NCBI RefSeq assembly: GCF_004331465.1
Contig: NZ_SJKB01000003.1
Coordinates: 124,001 to 188,000, forward strand
From: Kribbella pittospori
Lineage (GTDB): Bacteria; Actinomycetota; Actinomycetes; Propionibacteriales; Kribbellaceae
Reading direction: 5' to 3'
DNA: 64,000 bases
The notes below the pieces were generated by a model that saw only the letters and a list, made by a program, of their open reading frames with translations, was not told where the DNA came from and did no database searches. Shown here one piece after another: positions 37,264-46,513 of this stretch. Numbering within the stretch: the stretch's first letter is position 1; each line of letters starts with the position of its first letter. The translations under genes and the position numbers were made by a program.

Positions 37264-37345
37264 GCCACTCACCAACCCGCTCGATCGGGCGGACGCCGGT
37301 CTGAGTGAGCGGGCCGTGGGTGCGCCGCAGACGTTGGTGAGTGGC
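37264..37345. terminator. long inverted repeat between convergent priA and arsR-type genes
   Basis: GCCACTCACCAAC (37264-37276) and its exact complement GTTGGTGAGTGGC (37333-37345), separated by 56 nt. It lies between two convergent gene ends and may act as a bidirectional terminator. Confidence 0.5.
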
Positions 37346-37356
37346 GGGAGTCCGCC

Positions 37357-38346
37357 TCAGGCCGTCGAAGCCAGGGGAGTGGCGGCCGTGAGGAGTTGGC
37401 TGCCGAGCGAGGTGCGGTAGTAGAGGACGGTCCGGCCGTCGCGGCGCGAATCGACCACGCCGGCGTTCCGCAGGATGCTGAGGTGCACGCTCAATGTCGG
37501 CGCCGACACCCCGAGCTGATGGGCCAGATGCGTCGTCGACATCGGCAGATCCAGGTGACTCACGATCGCGGCCCGGGTCCGCCCGACCAGGTCGGCGAGC
37601 GGCGAGTCGGCCGTCTCCTGCCGGTCCTCCCACAGCCGCCCGAGACCGCGCGGCGGGTACGTGATCGTCGGCACGTGCGGCGCCGCGGTCACCGCCAGCG
37701 CGGCCGGCCAGTTGAACACGCACGGCACCAGCAGCACACCCTGCCCGGTCATCGGCTCGCCATGACAGCAGAACGGCCGGTCGATCTCGATCCGGTCGCC
37801 GGTGAAGCTGACGGACGGATGCAGACTCCGGAACAGCCGCTCCAGCCCGCCACTGGCCAACTCGTCCAGCCGGAAGGCCAGATCCTCCTGCAGCAGCGAC
37901 CGCATCCGCCGCCAGTCGGGCTCGATCGCACGCCGCCAGTACGTCTCCAGCGACGAGGTGATCAGCTCCAGCGCCTTGGCCGGACGGGCGATCAGGTCCG
38001 GCAGCAGGGGATGCGGGTTGTCAACGTGCAGGCGGCCGATCTCGTCGACCACCAAGTGATGCGGTGTGGCCGCGATCGCATCCAGACCCGACTCCAGACT
38101 GGTCGACCGGCGTGGTGGCGCCGGCGTCATGAAGTCGGGGATGTAGCCGACCGGCGGGATGAGTGCCCTCAGCAACGTCAGATCCGGACCCTCGATGATC
38201 GGCCGGACCTTCTGCAGCCACGGGCCGTGCACGCTGCGCGCGGTGTTGTTGCTCAGCGCCCGCACACTGGTCACCGCCTCCCACACCGGTGAGAGCGCGA
38301 ACCGGATCCGGCCGACATCGCCCGCGTTCAGGCTGATCGTGATCAC
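37357..38346 (-). CDS. ArsR family transcriptional regulator (DUF5937-containing)
   Basis: 329 residues, much longer than a simple ArsR. The C-terminal 90 residues hold the winged helix (TRAAIVSHLDLPMSTTHLAHQLGVSAPTLSVHLSILRNAGVVDSRRDGRTVLYY). The N-terminal 230 residues match the DUF5937 domain often joined to it (DVGRIRFALSPVWEAVTSVRAL, HGPWLQ, LIPPVGYIPDFMTPAP). Divergent from an MFS transporter with a 75-nt gap containing an inverted repeat, so it probably represses that exporter. Confidence 0.88.
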   Translation of the reverse strand: MITISLNAGDVGRIRFALSPVWEAVTSVRALSNNTARSVHGPWLQKVRPIIEGPDLTLLRALIPPVGYIPDFMTPAPPRRSTSLESGLDAIAATPHHLVVDEIGRLHVDNPHPLLPDLIARPAKALELITSSLETYWRRAIEPDWRRMRSLLQEDLAFRLDELASGGLERLFRSLHPSVSFTGDRIEIDRPFCCHGEPMTGQGVLLVPCVFNWPAALAVTAAPHVPTITYPPRGLGRLWEDRQETADSPLADLVGRTRAAIVSHLDLPMSTTHLAHQLGVSAPTLSVHLSILRNAGVVDSRRDGRTVLYYRTSLGSQLLTAATPLASTA

Positions 38347-38365
38347 CTGGGCAGGCTACCCCTCG

Positions 38366-38383
38366 ATTAGTCCTGTGCCTAAT
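38366..38383. promoter_or_regulatory. candidate operator between arsR and MFS genes
   Basis: ATTAG-tcctgtgc-CTAAT, an AT-rich inverted repeat in the divergent intergenic region, stands out in otherwise GC-rich sequence and suits ArsR-type binding. Confidence 0.5.
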
Positions 38384-38421
38384 GTTCGACACCGCCCGAG
38401 CTCGCCGGGACAGTTGTCACC

Positions 38422-39633
38422 ATGAGTGCTGTCGTCGTCGAGTCCCCTGCGCCCGCCGCCCTGCCGAGGGCGTTCTGGGCGCTCTGGGTCTGCCAGCTCG
38501 TCAACCGGCTCGGCAGCTTCGTGCAGCCGTTCCTCGTCCTCTACCTGACCCACGACCGCCACCTGTCGGCCGGTACTGCGGGTGCCGTGGCCGCCGCGGT
38601 CGGTGCCGGCAGCGTCGCCGCCCAGCTCAGCGGAGGGTGGCTGGCCGACCGGGTCGGACGCCGCCTGACCATGCTGATCTGCTTCTTCGGCACCGGCGCC
38701 GCCCTGATCCTGCTCGGCTCGGCCCGGTCGATGGCAATGATCTGGGTGACCGCCTTCCTGGTCGGCCTGCTCGGCGACCTGTTCCGTCCGGCCGTGCAGG
38801 CGACCGTGGCCGACCTGCTCGAGCCGGGCGAACGCGTCCGGGCGTACGGACTGCTGTTCTGGGCGATCAACCTCGGCTTCTCGGTATCCACCGTGAGCGC
38901 GGGCGTGCTGGCCTCGGTCGGCTATGGCCTGCTGTTCTGGCTGAACGCCGGTACGTCGGTGATCGCGGGCCTGGTGATCTGGGCGATGGTGCCGGAGAGC
39001 CGCCCGACACCGGAGGCCGGCGTACTGCGCCGGCCGCTGCTCCCGGTGGTTCTGCGCGACACCGTGTTCTTGCTGATGATCCTCCTGCAGATCGGTTACG
39101 CGACCATCTATATGCAGGGCTACTCGACGCTCCCGCTCGCCATGGCGGACGACGGTCTGCCGTCCTCGACGTACGGGTTGGTGATCGCGCTGAACGGCGT
39201 GGTGATCGTGCTGATCCAGCCGTTCCTCGGCAAGTGGCTGGTGAAGATCGACAGGCCGAAGCTGCTCGCGGCGTCGATGCTCGTGGTCGGTCTCGGGTTC
39301 GGGATCGGTGCCGTCGTCCACACCTGGTGGGGTTACGGGGTGTCGGTCGTGGTCTGGACGATCGGCGAGATCGGGTTCGCGGCTGTCATCGGTGCCGTGT
39401 TCGCCGACCTCGCTCCGATCGACCTGCGGGGGCGCTACATGGGTCTGGCCGGGATGGCGTTCGGCGTCGGCACAGTGGTCGGCCCTCTGACCGGGACCAA
39501 TTCCCTCGAGCACTTCGGTCCGACCGTCACGTGGCTGGGCTGCGCCGTACTCGGCGTGGTGATCTTCATCGGGCAGTACTCGCTGGCGCCGGCGCTGCAT
39601 GCGCGGGCTGCCGCGAACGCGGCGACCGCATGA
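38422..39633 (+). CDS. MFS transporter, drug-efflux type
   Basis: 403 residues with about twelve hydrophobic helices. The loop between helices 2 and 3 has the MFS motif GGWLADRVGRRLTML (motif A) near residues 72-86. Helices such as FWALWVCQLVNRLGSFVQPFLVLYL and AGMAFGVGTVVGPLTG are typical. Drug:proton antiporter type; substrate unknown. Divergent from the ArsR/DUF5937 regulator, forming a regulator-exporter pair. Confidence 0.9.
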   Translation: MSAVVVESPAPAALPRAFWALWVCQLVNRLGSFVQPFLVLYLTHDRHLSAGTAGAVAAAVGAGSVAAQLSGGWLADRVGRRLTMLICFFGTGAALILLGSARSMAMIWVTAFLVGLLGDLFRPAVQATVADLLEPGERVRAYGLLFWAINLGFSVSTVSAGVLASVGYGLLFWLNAGTSVIAGLVIWAMVPESRPTPEAGVLRRPLLPVVLRDTVFLLMILLQIGYATIYMQGYSTLPLAMADDGLPSSTYGLVIALNGVVIVLIQPFLGKWLVKIDRPKLLAASMLVVGLGFGIGAVVHTWWGYGVSVVVWTIGEIGFAAVIGAVFADLAPIDLRGRYMGLAGMAFGVGTVVGPLTGTNSLEHFGPTVTWLGCAVLGVVIFIGQYSLAPALHARAAANAATA

Positions 39634-39753
39634 GGTGAGCCGTCACCACGGTCGCGGCGACGACCGCGGTCGCGATCCAGAACGCTCGGTTCCCGTCCTC
39701 CGCACCGTGAAGGTCGCCGCACCCTTCACCCCAGGTCTCGTAGGGTTGCGGGC

Positions 39754-40374
39754 ATGACTGAGCGGACGATCGATGCAGCGGTGTTCGACATCGGCGGAGT
39801 GTTGCTGGACTGGAGCCCGGACTACCTGTACGCCGACCTGATCCCCGACGAGCAGGAGCGGACCCGGTTCCTGACCGAGGTCACCTCCCCGGCTTGGAAC
39901 CACCAGCAGGACGCCGGCCGGCCCTGGTCAGAGGCGGTGGCGGAGCTGAAGAGCCTGCACCCGCAGCACGCCGACCTGATCGAGGCGTACGACACCGGCT
40001 GGCTGACGATGGTGAGGGGCGTCTTCGAGGACACCGCCACGGTCATCACCGAGCTACGTGCGCTCGGCATCCCGACGTACGCGCTGACCAACTTCTCGGC
40101 GGAGAAGTGGGAGGTCGCCAAGGAGGCGTTCCCGATCCTCACCCGCTTCGACGGCGAGATCGTGTCCGGGGTCGAGCAGACGGTGAAGCCGGACGAGAAG
40201 ATCTACCGGATCCTGCTCGAGCGCTTCCACCTCGACCCTGCGCGCACGTTCTACACCGACGACATGCAGCGCAACGTCGACGGCGCTCGCGCGGTCGGCC
40301 TCGACGCCGAGCAGTTCACTGGCGCCGCCGACCTCCGCGATCAGCTCCGTGCCCGGGGGATCGCATTACAGTGA
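39754..40374 (+). CDS. HAD family phosphatase (YihX-like)
   Basis: 206 residues. HAD motif I FDIGGVLLDW near residue 11 with the nucleophile aspartate; the usual second aspartate is glycine, as in YihX-type members. Motif II TYALTNFS mid-protein, motif III lysine in QTVKPDEKIYRIL, motif IV FYTDDMQRNVDGA. Likely a sugar-phosphate or nucleotide phosphatase. Followed 4 nt later by the DUF1707 gene on the same strand. Confidence 0.9.
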   Translation: MTERTIDAAVFDIGGVLLDWSPDYLYADLIPDEQERTRFLTEVTSPAWNHQQDAGRPWSEAVAELKSLHPQHADLIEAYDTGWLTMVRGVFEDTATVITELRALGIPTYALTNFSAEKWEVAKEAFPILTRFDGEIVSGVEQTVKPDEKIYRILLERFHLDPARTFYTDDMQRNVDGARAVGLDAEQFTGAADLRDQLRARGIALQ

Positions 40375-40378
40375 GACG

Positions 40379-40921
40379 GTGACCTCTGTACCGGACGACC
40401 GCTCATCGTTGATCAGGTCCGACGACCGCGACACGGCCGTCGAGCGTGTGCAGGAGGCTTTTTCGGCCGAGCTGATCTCGCACGAGGAGCTGGACCAGCG
40501 CCTCCACCAGGTGCTCACCGCCACGACCCAGCACGACATCGAAGCGGCTCTGTCCGGGCTTCCGGCGCCGGATGCCGGCACCACGTCCACGATCGCCGCT
40601 GCCGCCGGGCGCATCCGGCGGCGCGGGGAGTGGCTGGTGCCCCGGACGCTGAAGGTTCACTCCGCCTTGGGACGGGTGAAGCTGGATCTGTCCCGGGCGA
40701 TCATCAAGCATCGGGTCGTGGACATCGAGCTGCAACTCGGCACCGGCGGCGCCAAGATCACCGTGCCGCGCAACGCGATCGTCGACATCGAGGCGCTGCA
40801 CACTGGTTGGAAGGACTCGCAGTACCAACCGCCGCGACAGACTGGTGCAACAGGACCGACGATCCGGATCTCCGGGGTCATGGGGATGGGAAAGCTGCGA
40901 ATCCGCCACGCGCGGCGCTAG
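40379..40921 (+). CDS. DUF1707 SHOCT-like domain protein
   Basis: 180 residues from GTG 40379. The first 55 residues are a DUF1707 domain: IRSDDRDTAVERVQEAFSAELISHEELDQRL, TTQHDIEAALSGLP. The rest is a beta-strand-rich part (LKVHSALGRVKLDLSRAII, VDIELQLGTGGAKITVPRNAIVDIE) resembling the C-terminal LiaF-like fold often joined to DUF1707. No transmembrane segment. In related proteins this type is linked to membrane-stress sensing, but no function is established. The start lies 4 nt after the HAD stop; the 3' end overlaps the convergent lipoprotein gene by 4 nt. Confidence 0.85.
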   Translation: MTSVPDDRSSLIRSDDRDTAVERVQEAFSAELISHEELDQRLHQVLTATTQHDIEAALSGLPAPDAGTTSTIAAAAGRIRRRGEWLVPRTLKVHSALGRVKLDLSRAIIKHRVVDIELQLGTGGAKITVPRNAIVDIEALHTGWKDSQYQPPRQTGATGPTIRISGVMGMGKLRIRHARR

Positions 40922-42048
40922 GCGACGGCGGCTGAGATCGCTTCCGTGTACGTCGGACTGCCGGACAGGTCGGCGGCTTCGACGTACACCGTGTTGTCCT
41001 GGCAGGTCATCGGTGTGAGCGCGGTCCCGGGCTTGCCGGCGTAGATGCGCTGCGGCTTGTCGAGGCCGGGACGCCAGCGGTTGATCTGGTAGACGTCGTC
41101 GCCACCCGTGACGGCCCGGGTCTCCCAGAGGATCCAGTTGCCGCAGGCAATGATGGCGTCGGTGACGACCGTGCCGATGGGACGGGCGGGGGAGTCGGCG
41201 GACTCCCGGACGTACGCCTTGCTCTGGTACTGGTCCGCGTCGGTGGCGCCGACCTCCGACCACACCGTTGCCCCGCGCACCGATGCGCCGCTCCACTGGA
41301 TGCACTTGGTTGCTGCCGGCACCGGCTGGGCCGGGCCGCCGGACAGCGGTGCGGTCAGTAGGCGTTTGCAGCGTCGCGTGGTCTCGGGTGCGGTGATCTC
41401 GCTGAATGTCACCGAGTCCGCCGACACCACGGGATCCGCGACGTACCCGGGGTCGGCGACGCAGGTGACGGTCCGCCCCTTCAGCGTGGCGAGGTCGGCG
41501 ACGATCAGGCAGGACCGGTTGCGCGCATCGGTCGAGCTGTAGGCGAACGTGCCGTCGTACGCGCCGATCTCGGGTTCGGAGACCTTGGGGAGCTGGGACA
41601 GTTCGGCCGAGCGGCCGGTAGTCAGGTCGTAACGGAACACCTTGATTTCGGGTGACGGGCCGTCGGACCGGATGTCCTCGATCAGGGCCCAGTGGTCGTC
41701 GATCACCACCGGCGACTGCGCGACGAAGCCCGCGGCCGGGGTGTGCCGGATGACGACCTTCTTGCTGCTGCGGTCGGTCACGGTCGTGATCCCGGCGTCG
41801 TCGCTGGCGCGGGTGACGACGTACTTGCGCTGCTGGGTAACCAGGTGCAGGCCGTCCACCGGTTGCCGCATCACCTTCGTCCACGCCGGGACCGCCGTAC
41901 CGGAGTCGGTCGGCGGCCCCGGCGTTCCGGTTGGGGTCTGGCTCGGGCTCGGTGTGCTGGACGGTGAGCTTGTCCCGTCGGTTGACGACGAGCAGCCGGC
42001 CAGCAGGAGGACGAGAACGGTGCCTACGGCAACGGTGGTACGGCGCAT
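40918..42048 (-). CDS. lipoprotein with beta-propeller-like repeats
   Basis: 376 residues. Signal peptide with lipobox LLAGC (cysteine at residue 19), then a Ser/Thr/Pro-rich spacer (about residues 20-50) typical for surface lipoproteins. The remaining 320 residues have repeating strand patterns (KYVVTRASDDAGITTVTDR, GTFAYSSTDARNRSCLIVADL, GATVWSEVGATD, NWILWETRAVTGGDDVYQIN) suggesting a TolB-like propeller, with several cysteines probably in disulfides. Lies 4 nt after the C39-like peptidase gene on the same strand, so the two are likely expressed together. Function unknown. Confidence 0.75.
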   Translation of the reverse strand: MRRTTVAVGTVLVLLLAGCSSSTDGTSSPSSTPSPSQTPTGTPGPPTDSGTAVPAWTKVMRQPVDGLHLVTQQRKYVVTRASDDAGITTVTDRSSKKVVIRHTPAAGFVAQSPVVIDDHWALIEDIRSDGPSPEIKVFRYDLTTGRSAELSQLPKVSEPEIGAYDGTFAYSSTDARNRSCLIVADLATLKGRTVTCVADPGYVADPVVSADSVTFSEITAPETTRRCKRLLTAPLSGGPAQPVPAATKCIQWSGASVRGATVWSEVGATDADQYQSKAYVRESADSPARPIGTVVTDAIIACGNWILWETRAVTGGDDVYQINRWRPGLDKPQRIYAGKPGTALTPMTCQDNTVYVEAADLSGSPTYTEAISAAVA

Positions 42049-42052
42049 CCGG

Positions 42053-43366
42053 TCAGAGTCCGATGTTCTTGAACGAGTTGGCCAGGGTGGCGTTGAACAG
42101 GGCGGACGCCGGGATGTTCTTCGGTCCGTCGGTCACGTTGCCGCGGCTGTTGAACCGGCGCTCGTTGAACACCTCGAAGATCGCGATCGTGTTCTTCGCC
42201 CGGTCGTAGCCGCGGCCGACCTGGTAGTGGCCGCTGTGGTTGAAGGCTAGGTACGGGAAGTACCGCTTCAGCAGTTGCACGTGCTCGATCACGGGTGCCT
42301 TGTAGACGCCGAGGTGCTTCTCGTGCACGGTCATGAAGGTCTTGGAGTTCCAGCCGGAGACGTTCTGCACGATGTAGGTGCCGGCGGACTTCGGCCAGGC
42401 CGTCTTCAGGTTGGTCTGCTTGACCATCGCGGAGATCGCCGTACCGGACGTGGTCGCGCCGAGGTCCTTGGCCCAGGACGCCTGCGTGTCCTTCTGGTTG
42501 TCGTCGGCCCAGTCAATCGACTGGAAGGTCGCCGGCCCGCACCAGTACCCCTTCTCCTGCGAAGTCTGAAACCCCTTCATGATGTACGCCGCCCCCGGAG
42601 CCACCACCGGCACCACCGACGGAGTAACAGGCGCCGGAGTCCCCTGAGTAGGCGCCGACCGCGTCGGCAACACCGTCGGAGTAGGAGTAGGAGTAGGTGT
42701 AGGAGTCGTGGTCGGCGTTGCGTCCGTCCCTTCTCTTTCTTCCCCGTTCGTCGTCGGCGCAGCCGCCGGCGAACGGGTCTCCGCCAGGAGCCGCAACTCT
42801 CGCGCCTTCGCCCGCCCGTCCCAGGCGGCTTGCATTTCGTCTAGTTCGGTGGTGACTCGGGCGCTCTTCGGCATCGCCGCGCGCTCCGCCACGAAGGCGG
42901 CCGGGGTCAGGTCCCCGGTCGGGATGTCCTGCTCGACCGCGACCTCACCGTCCGCTCGAACGGCCGGCGGGCTCATCACCTCCTGCAACTGAGCCCCGGT
43001 CGGCACCTGATCGACAAACCCCAGCCCGAGGCAGTAGTTCTCCTCCTCCAGCTTGAAGCACCGCATGATCGACGACGCCTGCGCGGACGCATCCGCCGCC
43101 TTCAACTGGAGGTTGTTCGGCGACGTCTCCGTCACCTGCTTCACCACATCACTCCACGACCGCGCCGCCTCAGGCTCAGCAACCGGCTCACTGGGCGATG
43201 CGCTAGGCGACGTCGGGGTGACCGTGGGCTCCGCGGAAGGGACCACGGTGCGAGGCGGTCCGGCGGTCTCCGGGTCGCGCGGTTCGTAGGCGGCGGCGGT
43301 GAGGGGTGCCTGTGCAAGCAGTGCACCCAGGAGGATCAGAGTTGCCCCCCGTGCTGCTGTGGGCAT
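42053..43366 (-). CDS. secreted C39-like cysteine peptidase
   Basis: 437 residues. Signal peptide (ATLILLGALLAQAPLTAAA), an N-terminal region of unknown type with a cysteine pair (MRCFKLEEENYCLGLG), a Thr-Pro repeat linker near residues 217-232, and a C-terminal C39-like peptidase domain: Cys276 in GYWCGPATFQSIDW and His380 in AFNHSGHYQVGRGYD with a following Asp as third candidate. Classical C39 domains cut Gly-Gly leaders of bacteriocins inside ABC transporters; this one is a free secreted form with unknown target. ATG 43366 is preferred because the signal peptide starts there. Followed at 4 nt by the lipoprotein gene. Confidence 0.82.
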   Translation of the reverse strand: MPTAARGATLILLGALLAQAPLTAAAYEPRDPETAGPPRTVVPSAEPTVTPTSPSASPSEPVAEPEAARSWSDVVKQVTETSPNNLQLKAADASAQASSIMRCFKLEEENYCLGLGFVDQVPTGAQLQEVMSPPAVRADGEVAVEQDIPTGDLTPAAFVAERAAMPKSARVTTELDEMQAAWDGRAKARELRLLAETRSPAAAPTTNGEEREGTDATPTTTPTPTPTPTPTVLPTRSAPTQGTPAPVTPSVVPVVAPGAAYIMKGFQTSQEKGYWCGPATFQSIDWADDNQKDTQASWAKDLGATTSGTAISAMVKQTNLKTAWPKSAGTYIVQNVSGWNSKTFMTVHEKHLGVYKAPVIEHVQLLKRYFPYLAFNHSGHYQVGRGYDRAKNTIAIFEVFNERRFNSRGNVTDGPKNIPASALFNATLANSFKNIGL

Positions 43367-43527
43367 TGGGTCTCCCGTTGGGCGTGTGACGACAGTGACT
43401 GAGGGTACGCCTGAGACCACAGTACGTGCTTGTGGCAACAATGTGGAGAGCCCCCTGCCACCTGAATCCACACCGCACGCCAACTAGACTTGCTCGGTCC
43501 CGGTCCGTGGAACGCTGTGGAGAATCT

Positions 43528-44076
43528 GTGTCGGTCCAACCCATCCGCCTGTTCGGCGACCCCGTCCTGACCACCAAGGCCGAGCCGGTCGTCGACTTCG
43601 ACGCCGAGCTGCGCCGCCTGGTGGCGAACCTCACCGACACCATGCAGGACGCGCCCGGCTCCGGCCTGGCCGCGCCGCAGATCGGCGTCGGCCTGCGGGT
43701 GTTCACGTACCACGTCGAGGGCGAACTCGGACACCTGGTCAACCCGGAGCTGACGCTGTCCGCGGACGAGCAGTTCGGCCCGGAGGGCTGCCTGTCGATC
43801 CCCGGCCTGACCTTCGACTGCCGCCGCGCCCTGTCCGTGATCGCCAAGGGCTTCAACATGTACGGCGACCCGGTGGTGATCGAGGGCTCCGACATGCTGT
43901 CCCGGGCGATCCAGCACGAAACCGACCACCTGGACGGCATCCTGTTCGTCGACCGGCTCGACACGGTGACCCGCAAGCAGGCGATGAAGGCGATCCGCGA
44001 GGCCGAATGGTCCGGCCTCAGCGGCCCGCCGCAGGTCAGGATCTCGCCCCACCCGACGAACGGATTCGGCCTGTGA
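43528..44076 (+). CDS. def: peptide deformylase
   Basis: 182 residues. Removes the formyl group from nascent proteins. All three motifs are present: [10 protein letters not shown] (residues 44-53), EGCLS (86-90, metal-ligand Cys88) and HETDHLDG (130-137, HExxH metal ligands and catalytic Glu). GTG 43528 has GGAGA upstream and matches the family start. The stop overlaps the fmt start (GTGA), tying deformylation and formylation genes. Confidence 0.97.
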   Translation: MSVQPIRLFGDPVLTTKAEPVVDFDAELRRLVANLTDTMQDAPGSGLAAPQIGVGLRVFTYHVEGELGHLVNPELTLSADEQFGPEGCLSIPGLTFDCRRALSVIAKGFNMYGDPVVIEGSDMLSRAIQHETDHLDGILFVDRLDTVTRKQAMKAIREAEWSGLSGPPQVRISPHPTNGFGL

Positions 44077-45008
44077 GACTCGTCTTTGCCGGTACGCCGG
44101 AGCCTGCTGTCGCTGCGCTGAAGGCGATCGTTGCCAGCCGCCACGAACTCGTCGGCGTCGTGACCCGTCCGGACGCGCCCGCCGGCCGTGGTCGCAAGCT
44201 GGTCGCCTCGCCGGTTGCGCAGTACGCCGAGGAGCTCGGAGGCATCGAGATCCTCAAGCCGGTCAAGCCGCGGGACCCGGACTTCCTGGCCCGGCTGACC
44301 GAGATCGCGCCGGACTGCTGCCCAGTGGTCGCGTATGGCGGTCTGCTCCCGCAGGCTGCCCTGGACATCCCGCCGCACGGCTGGATCAACCTGCACTTCT
44401 CGGTCCTGCCCGCGTGGCGTGGTGCCGCGCCGGTGCAGCACTCGATCATCGCCGGGGATGACGTCACGGGCGCGAGCACGTTCCGCATCGTGAAGGCGCT
44501 CGACGCCGGCCCGGTGTACGGCGTACTGACCGAGCCGATCGGTCCGCAGGACACCTCGGGCGACCTGCTCCACCGGCTGGCCGAGTCGGGGGCGAAGCTG
44601 CTCGTCGACACGCTGGACGGGATCGAGGCCGGAGTACTGGAGGCGCGGGAGCAGCCGGCCGATGGGGTGACGCTGGCGCCGAAGATCACCGTTGAGGACG
44701 CGGAGCTGGATCTGGCCGCGCCGGCGCAGCGCGTGGATCGGCTGGTGCGTGGGTGCAACCCGGCACCGGGCGCGTGGACGGTGTTCCGTGGGGAGCGGTT
44801 GAAGGTGCTTGCGGTCCGGCTGACCGACGAGGAGCTGAAGCCCGGGGAGTTGCGCGCGACCAAATCGAGCGTCGCGGTCGGCACTGGGAGCAAGGCGGTC
44901 GAGTTGGTGACGGTGCAGCCCCAGGGCAAGAAGCCAATGGCCGCGGCCGACTGGGCCCGTGGTGTCCGCCTGACCGACGAGGACCGTCTGGGACTGGCCG
45001 GTGAGTGA
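44073..45008 (+). CDS. fmt: methionyl-tRNA formyltransferase
   Basis: 311 residues. Formylates initiator Met-tRNA from 10-formyl-THF. N-terminal [18 protein letters not shown], the catalytic [18 protein letters not shown] with Asn and His, and the [10 protein letters not shown] aspartate complete the triad; the C-terminal OB-like domain follows. GTG 44073 overlaps the def stop. The 3' end overlaps rsmB by 8 nt. Confidence 0.97.
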   Translation: MRLVFAGTPEPAVAALKAIVASRHELVGVVTRPDAPAGRGRKLVASPVAQYAEELGGIEILKPVKPRDPDFLARLTEIAPDCCPVVAYGGLLPQAALDIPPHGWINLHFSVLPAWRGAAPVQHSIIAGDDVTGASTFRIVKALDAGPVYGVLTEPIGPQDTSGDLLHRLAESGAKLLVDTLDGIEAGVLEAREQPADGVTLAPKITVEDAELDLAAPAQRVDRLVRGCNPAPGAWTVFRGERLKVLAVRLTDEELKPGELRATKSSVAVGTGSKAVELVTVQPQGKKPMAAADWARGVRLTDEDRLGLAGE

Positions 45009-46455
45009 CCGGTCGCCTCGTAATCGGGCGCCGCAGCGTCGGCCGGATCGGGTGCGTGGGGTTGCGTACCAGGTCATCCGACAGGTCACGGCAGAGGGTG
45101 GTTACGCGAACCTCGCGCTCAACAAGGCACTCCGCGAGCAGCGCCTCAGCGGTCGTGATGCGGCGTTCTGCACCGAGCTCGTGCATGGCACGCTGCGTTG
45201 GCAGGGCACGTACGACGCCTTCCTCGCTCGCAGTGTGTCGCGTCCCCTCGCCGACCTCGACCCGGAGCTGCTCGACCTCCTCCGCCTCGGCACCCACCAA
45301 CTTCTCCGCATGCGCGTCGACTCGTACGCCGCGGTCTCCGAGATGGTCACGCTCACCCGAGCCGAGATCGGCCAGAAACGCAGCGGACTGGTCAACGCCG
45401 TACTCCGCAAGATCAGCCAACGCACCCTCACCCAATGGATCGACACCGTCGCCCCGTCGGCCGTGGAAGACCGCCTGGGTCACTTGGCGATCGCGAAGGC
45501 TCACCCCCGCTGGGTCATCGAGGCCTTCGCCCAAGCACTGGGCGAGGAGCCGGCGGCTACGCCGCCGGGAAGGGGAGGAGTGGAGCCGGCGAGCGGCCAG
45601 GACCGGCTGCCCGAGGAGAGTGGTGGGTTGGAGGGGTTACTGGATGCGGATAACGAGGCGCCTCGGGTGACGTTGGTAGCTCGGCCTGGGGTTTCGGATG
45701 TGGACGAGTTGGTGGCGGCGGGTGCTACTGCGGGGCGGTGGTCGCCGTATGCGGCTGTGCTGGAGGGCGGGGGTGATCCGGGGCGGATCGACGCCGTTGC
45801 GTCCGGACGGGCCGGCGTTCAGGACGAAGGGTCCCAACTGGTTGCGGTCGCGTTGGCGACGGCGGAGATAGAGAGTGCAGACGCGAGCTGGCTGGATCTG
45901 TGTGCGGGTCCCGGCGGGAAGTCGGGGTTGTTGGCAGCGCTCGTGAATCAGCGCGACGGTCAGCTGACCGCGGTAGAGCCGCTCAAGCACCGCGCCGAGC
46001 TGGTCCGCTCCAACCTGCGCGCGATCCCGGGGGAGCACAAGGTGCTCATCGGTGACGGCACCAAGCCGACCTGGCCGGCCGGTTCGTTCGACCGCGTGCT
46101 CGCCGACGTTCCCTGCAGCGGCCTCGGCGCACTCCGTCGCAGGCCCGAGGCCCGCTGGCGTCGTACGCCGGAAGACGTCGCCGAACTGCGCCCACTCCAA
46201 GAGGACCTGCTCGACTCGGCCATCACCTCCGCCCGCCCGGGCGGCGTGGTCGCGTACGTCACCTGCTCCCCGCATCCAGACGAGACGCGAGCAGTCGTGG
46301 ACGCCGTACTCGCCAAGCGCGACGACGCCAAACTCGAGGACGCCCGCCCGCTGTTCCCCGGCGTACCCGACCTCGGCGACGGCCCCGACGTCCAGCTGTG
46401 GCCGCACCTGCACGGCACGGACGCGATGTATCTCGCGCTCATCCGCCGGACGTAG
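45001..46455 (+). CDS. rsmB: 16S rRNA m5C967 methyltransferase RsmB
   Basis: 484 residues. N-terminal NusB-like domain ([40 protein letters not shown]) followed by the SAM-dependent catalytic domain: [38 protein letters not shown] and [11 protein letters not shown], where the two cysteines are the release and nucleophile residues. About residues 181-215 contain a Gly/Pro/Glu-rich insert between the two domains ([17 protein letters not shown]) not expected in this family. GTG 45001 overlaps fmt, completing def-fmt-rsmB. Confidence 0.95.
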   Translation: MSDRSPRNRAPQRRPDRVRGVAYQVIRQVTAEGGYANLALNKALREQRLSGRDAAFCTELVHGTLRWQGTYDAFLARSVSRPLADLDPELLDLLRLGTHQLLRMRVDSYAAVSEMVTLTRAEIGQKRSGLVNAVLRKISQRTLTQWIDTVAPSAVEDRLGHLAIAKAHPRWVIEAFAQALGEEPAATPPGRGGVEPASGQDRLPEESGGLEGLLDADNEAPRVTLVARPGVSDVDELVAAGATAGRWSPYAAVLEGGGDPGRIDAVASGRAGVQDEGSQLVAVALATAEIESADASWLDLCAGPGGKSGLLAALVNQRDGQLTAVEPLKHRAELVRSNLRAIPGEHKVLIGDGTKPTWPAGSFDRVLADVPCSGLGALRRRPEARWRRTPEDVAELRPLQEDLLDSAITSARPGGVVAYVTCSPHPDETRAVVDAVLAKRDDAKLEDARPLFPGVPDLGDGPDVQLWPHLHGTDAMYLALIRRT

Positions 46456-46513
46456 CGGACCATCACCTGGACCTGCTGTCAGGTGCAAGAGGCGCGACGG
46501 TCATGATAGAGGG

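Noticed and set aside
42708..42992. Plus-strand open frame inside the C39-like peptidase gene
   Set aside because: Shadow frame of the Thr-Pro linker region; no start signal or family.
43485..43490. TAGACT as def promoter -10
   Set aside because: No acceptable -35 at the right distance, so it was not listed as a feature.
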